From a virus: 41,324 nt of DNA. The notes below the pieces were generated by a model. It was not told the origin of the DNA, ran no database searches, and was given only the letters and a program-made list of their open reading frames with translations. The translations under genes were made by a program, and so were the position numbers. The stretch spans positions 1 through 41,324 of IMG/VR virus record IMGVR_UViG_3300035698_004230, one strand, 5' to 3'. The first letter of the stretch is position 1; every line of letters starts with the position of its first letter. Of the stretch, positions 39,895-41,324 are shown in pieces.

Positions 39895-40070
39895 AAACTA
39901 GACACCCTGCCAAGTTGAACAGTAAGACGCCGCAGTGGTTTAAGGAGTTCTATAATAGAGAGTTCTATCATCTTCAACTTAAGGTTGACACTCAGGGTAG
40001 GATAGTTTGGATAATCTTAGCTGCTGTAGTCGTCGGGCTAGTAAGTAAGTTCTTTGGGTTTGGAGGGTAA
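39891..40070 (+). CDS. Small membrane protein with one C-terminal segment
   Basis: 59 residues from GTG 39891 (GTGA overlap). A basic and aromatic N-terminal 37 residues precede one hydrophobic segment, IVWIILAAVVVGLVSKFF, and a Gly tail. Could be a holin partner, spanin-like or virion membrane-contact protein. Confidence 0.5.
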   Translation: MKTRHPAKLNSKTPQWFKEFYNREFYHLQLKVDTQGRIVWIILAAVVVGLVSKFFGFGG

Positions 40071-40071
40071 C

Positions 40072-40407
40072 ATGAAGTTTAACATACATAATGGACAGAT
40101 GAGATTCAGCTCAATTTCTACTGGGAATAAGCCTATATTCCGTAATAAGTCTCCTAAGAAGATGCTGATGGTGAGGAGCGTTAACGGTGGAGAGGCTACT
40201 TCCTACAGAGCTGATAGCCTAGGCAACATTGATGCAGTTATCCCACAGCACATAGATGTAATGGTTGGGCTTGGCTATCCCATATATAGTGGAGACGGAA
40301 AGACAAGGCCAGTTCCAAAGGATATGCTTATCTATCCTAATTCTAATCTTGATAGCACATATTGGCAGAGAATAAACGAAATAAAAAATCTAAGGATGGA
40401 GGTGTAA
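40072..40407 (+). CDS. Small basic virion-region protein
   Basis: 111 residues from ATG 40072, with GGAGGG upstream; a longer TTG frame runs over the preceding gene. Basic first half (IFRNKSPKKMLMVR) and beta-like later parts. Function unknown. Confidence 0.5.
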   Translation: MKFNIHNGQMRFSSISTGNKPIFRNKSPKKMLMVRSVNGGEATSYRADSLGNIDAVIPQHIDVMVGLGYPIYSGDGKTRPVPKDMLIYPNSNLDSTYWQRINEIKNLRMEV

Positions 40408-40408
40408 G

Positions 40409-40876
40409 ATGGCTGAGTTTTGGTATAACACAGCAAAGATGCGGCTGATAGCGGGGTCTACAGGAGAGGTAGATATAATCAATGACACGATTATCATTCT
40501 AGCTCTGGAGACAGATTTGGAGGAAGCAGACAACGAGTTTGTAGATACAGTTCTGGGCGGTGCTGGTGTTGAGGTAACATCAACTGGCTACACTGGTGGC
40601 TTTGAAGGTGCGGACAGGCTCACTATAGCTAGTCTAGCAATCGCAGTTGACGAAGCTAATGACAGGGCTGAGATTGACTGTGCTGACATCACCTGGACTG
40701 CTATTAGTCAGGCTGCGGCTGAGACCTGGGTGGCGTTCCTGGTAGCAAAGGAACTTACAAGTGATGCTGCCTCGCCGCTGATTGCTCATCTGGAGCCAAC
40801 TGGAGTCCCGCTAACTCCCAACGGGTCCGACATCAAGATAACCATTGATGCTGAGGGCCTACTCCAAATCACCTAA
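40409..40876 (+). CDS. Beta-rich virion protein (head/tail component)
   Basis: 155 residues, AGGTGTAAG upstream. The pattern ADITWTAI and SPLIAHLEPTGVPLTPNGSD is like a family of small phage structural proteins with a jelly-roll type fold. Acidic. Last gene before a hairpin and the fibre gene. Confidence 0.5.
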   Translation: MAEFWYNTAKMRLIAGSTGEVDIINDTIIILALETDLEEADNEFVDTVLGGAGVEVTSTGYTGGFEGADRLTIASLAIAVDEANDRAEIDCADITWTAISQAAAETWVAFLVAKELTSDAASPLIAHLEPTGVPLTPNGSDIKITIDAEGLLQIT

Positions 40877-40890
40877 TAGATTAGCATAAA

Positions 40891-40919
40891 GGGAGCAGTT
40901 GATATGGTTCTCTGCTCCC
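40891..40919 (+). terminator. Hairpin between capsid-side and fibre genes
   Basis: GGGAGCAG (40891-40898) pairs perfectly with CTGCTCCC (40912-40919). Short TTAGCAT direct repeats flank the stem. There is no long T-run, so partial termination is likely; no promoter is visible after it. Confidence 0.55.
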
Positions 40920-40979
40920 GTGCTTAGCATGAGACTTAGATGGTCTGGTTGCGAATAATTAGCCGGAAGTGGAGTAGTA

Positions 40980-41324
40980 ATGCCCCAAGTAAAGATAGAA
41001 CAATCAGGTTGCTGTGAGCGTCACGGTCTATGTCAGGTGCGTCTTGCGATGTATCTTGAGCCTGGAGACTATGGGTATGAGAGATGCCATATCCGAGTGC
41101 CTGTAATTCCCGAAGGGGGATATACGGGTGCTGTTGACACTATGGGTAGCCCTGTAGACCAAGCTGATTATGATGCTTGGATAAACAGTCTACCGAAAGT
41201 TCGGCAGCTTAATCCCTTCCATAATCACTTCCTACATCTTGAGCCTGATGTAACCGACCAAGAGATAGAAGACCTGATGGCATTTCACCTGCCTAACTTC
41301 TATGAGGCGTGGCGACAGGACTAT
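40980..41324 (+). CDS. Fibre/adhesin-like protein, 5' part of the gene spanning the contig join
   Basis: ATG 40980 with GGAG upstream opens MPQVKIEQSGCCERHGLCQV, Cys/His-rich, then beta-like residues and VDQADYDAWINSLPKVRQLN. The frame passes unbroken through the 127-base overlap into 2-820, giving 345 residues in the circular genome. The N-terminal part probably attaches to the tail or folds around metal; no family recognised. Confidence 0.6.
   Translation, partial: MPQVKIEQSGCCERHGLCQVRLAMYLEPGDYGYERCHIRVPVIPEGGYTGAVDTMGSPVDQADYDAWINSLPKVRQLNPFHNHFLHLEPDVTDQEIEDLMAFHLPNFYEAWRQDY
41198..41324. repeat. Terminal direct repeat, right copy (circular contig overlap)
   Basis: Exact copy of bases 1-127; see the left copy. 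Removing one copy gives a 41,197-bp circle. Confidence 0.95.

Noticed and set aside
1-41324. tRNA or rRNA genes
   Set aside because: I saw no convincing cloverleaf or rRNA segment by eye; a covariance-model scan would be needed to exclude a tRNA fully.

Overview
The window is a circular phage genome written out as a linear contig. The first 127 bases recur exactly as the last 127 (1-127 = 41198-41324), and a gene reads in frame across the join, so the unit genome is 41,197 bp. It carries a large terminase, portal, scaffold, HK97-type capsid, holin and family A DNA polymerase. I see no integrase, lysogeny module, rRNA or tRNA, which suggests a virulent tailed phage of a bacterium. Promoters are sigma70-like with an extended -10, and ribosome sites are strong AGGAGG types. 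By eye the base composition is moderately AT-rich, with heavy use of ATA and AGA codons. The host cannot be named from sequence. I see no tape-measure protein, tail tube or tail-assembly chaperones, which favours a short-tailed (podovirus-like) particle.

The genome has two opposed arms. Everything from about 26,107 down to 8,179 lies on the minus strand (early arm). Everything from 26,273 to the contig end and on through 8,045 lies on the plus strand (late arm). The arms diverge at a two-way promoter region (26,117-26,242) and converge on a hairpin terminator (8,047-8,110).

Early arm, in order of transcription: a Cys-rich HTH regulator, a zinc-finger protein, an MT-A70 adenine methylase and zinc-ribbon minis (26.1-23.8 kb). 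Next is a 0.36 kb gene-free segment with eleven direct TTnACATAA repeats, a candidate origin or operator array, beside a promoter serving one self-contained gene (23,361-22,846). Then comes a long run of overlapping small genes, many Cys-rich (22.6-17.3 kb), a RepA-type helicase, and the replication/recombination block: OB-like protein, PD-(D/E)XK nuclease, RecA-like ATPase, ERCC4-type nuclease, second methylase, dCMP deaminase and polymerase. Three homing-endonuclease-like genes (two LAGLIDADG, one HNH) sit in this early arm, and a second HNH gene lies in the late arm.

Late arm: small terminase candidate, tiny Arg-rich protein, large terminase, portal, second tiny basic protein, a 1796-residue virion protein and an HNH protein. 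A second late promoter (36,214) then precedes scaffold, capsid, decoration-like and small beta-rich proteins. After the join come fibre/adhesin genes (one with about 30 repeats of about 22 residues), a tail-hub-like protein, a lipoprotein, a putative cysteine peptidase, a holin and a neck-like protein.

Most unusual: the TTnACATAA array, whose exact motif also covers the -35 boxes of both late promoters but none of the five early ones; a perfect 20-bp inverted repeat bracketing a zinc-ribbon gene; a polymerase with changed motif A and C residues; two probable ATT starts; and two places where one protein appears split between reading frames.
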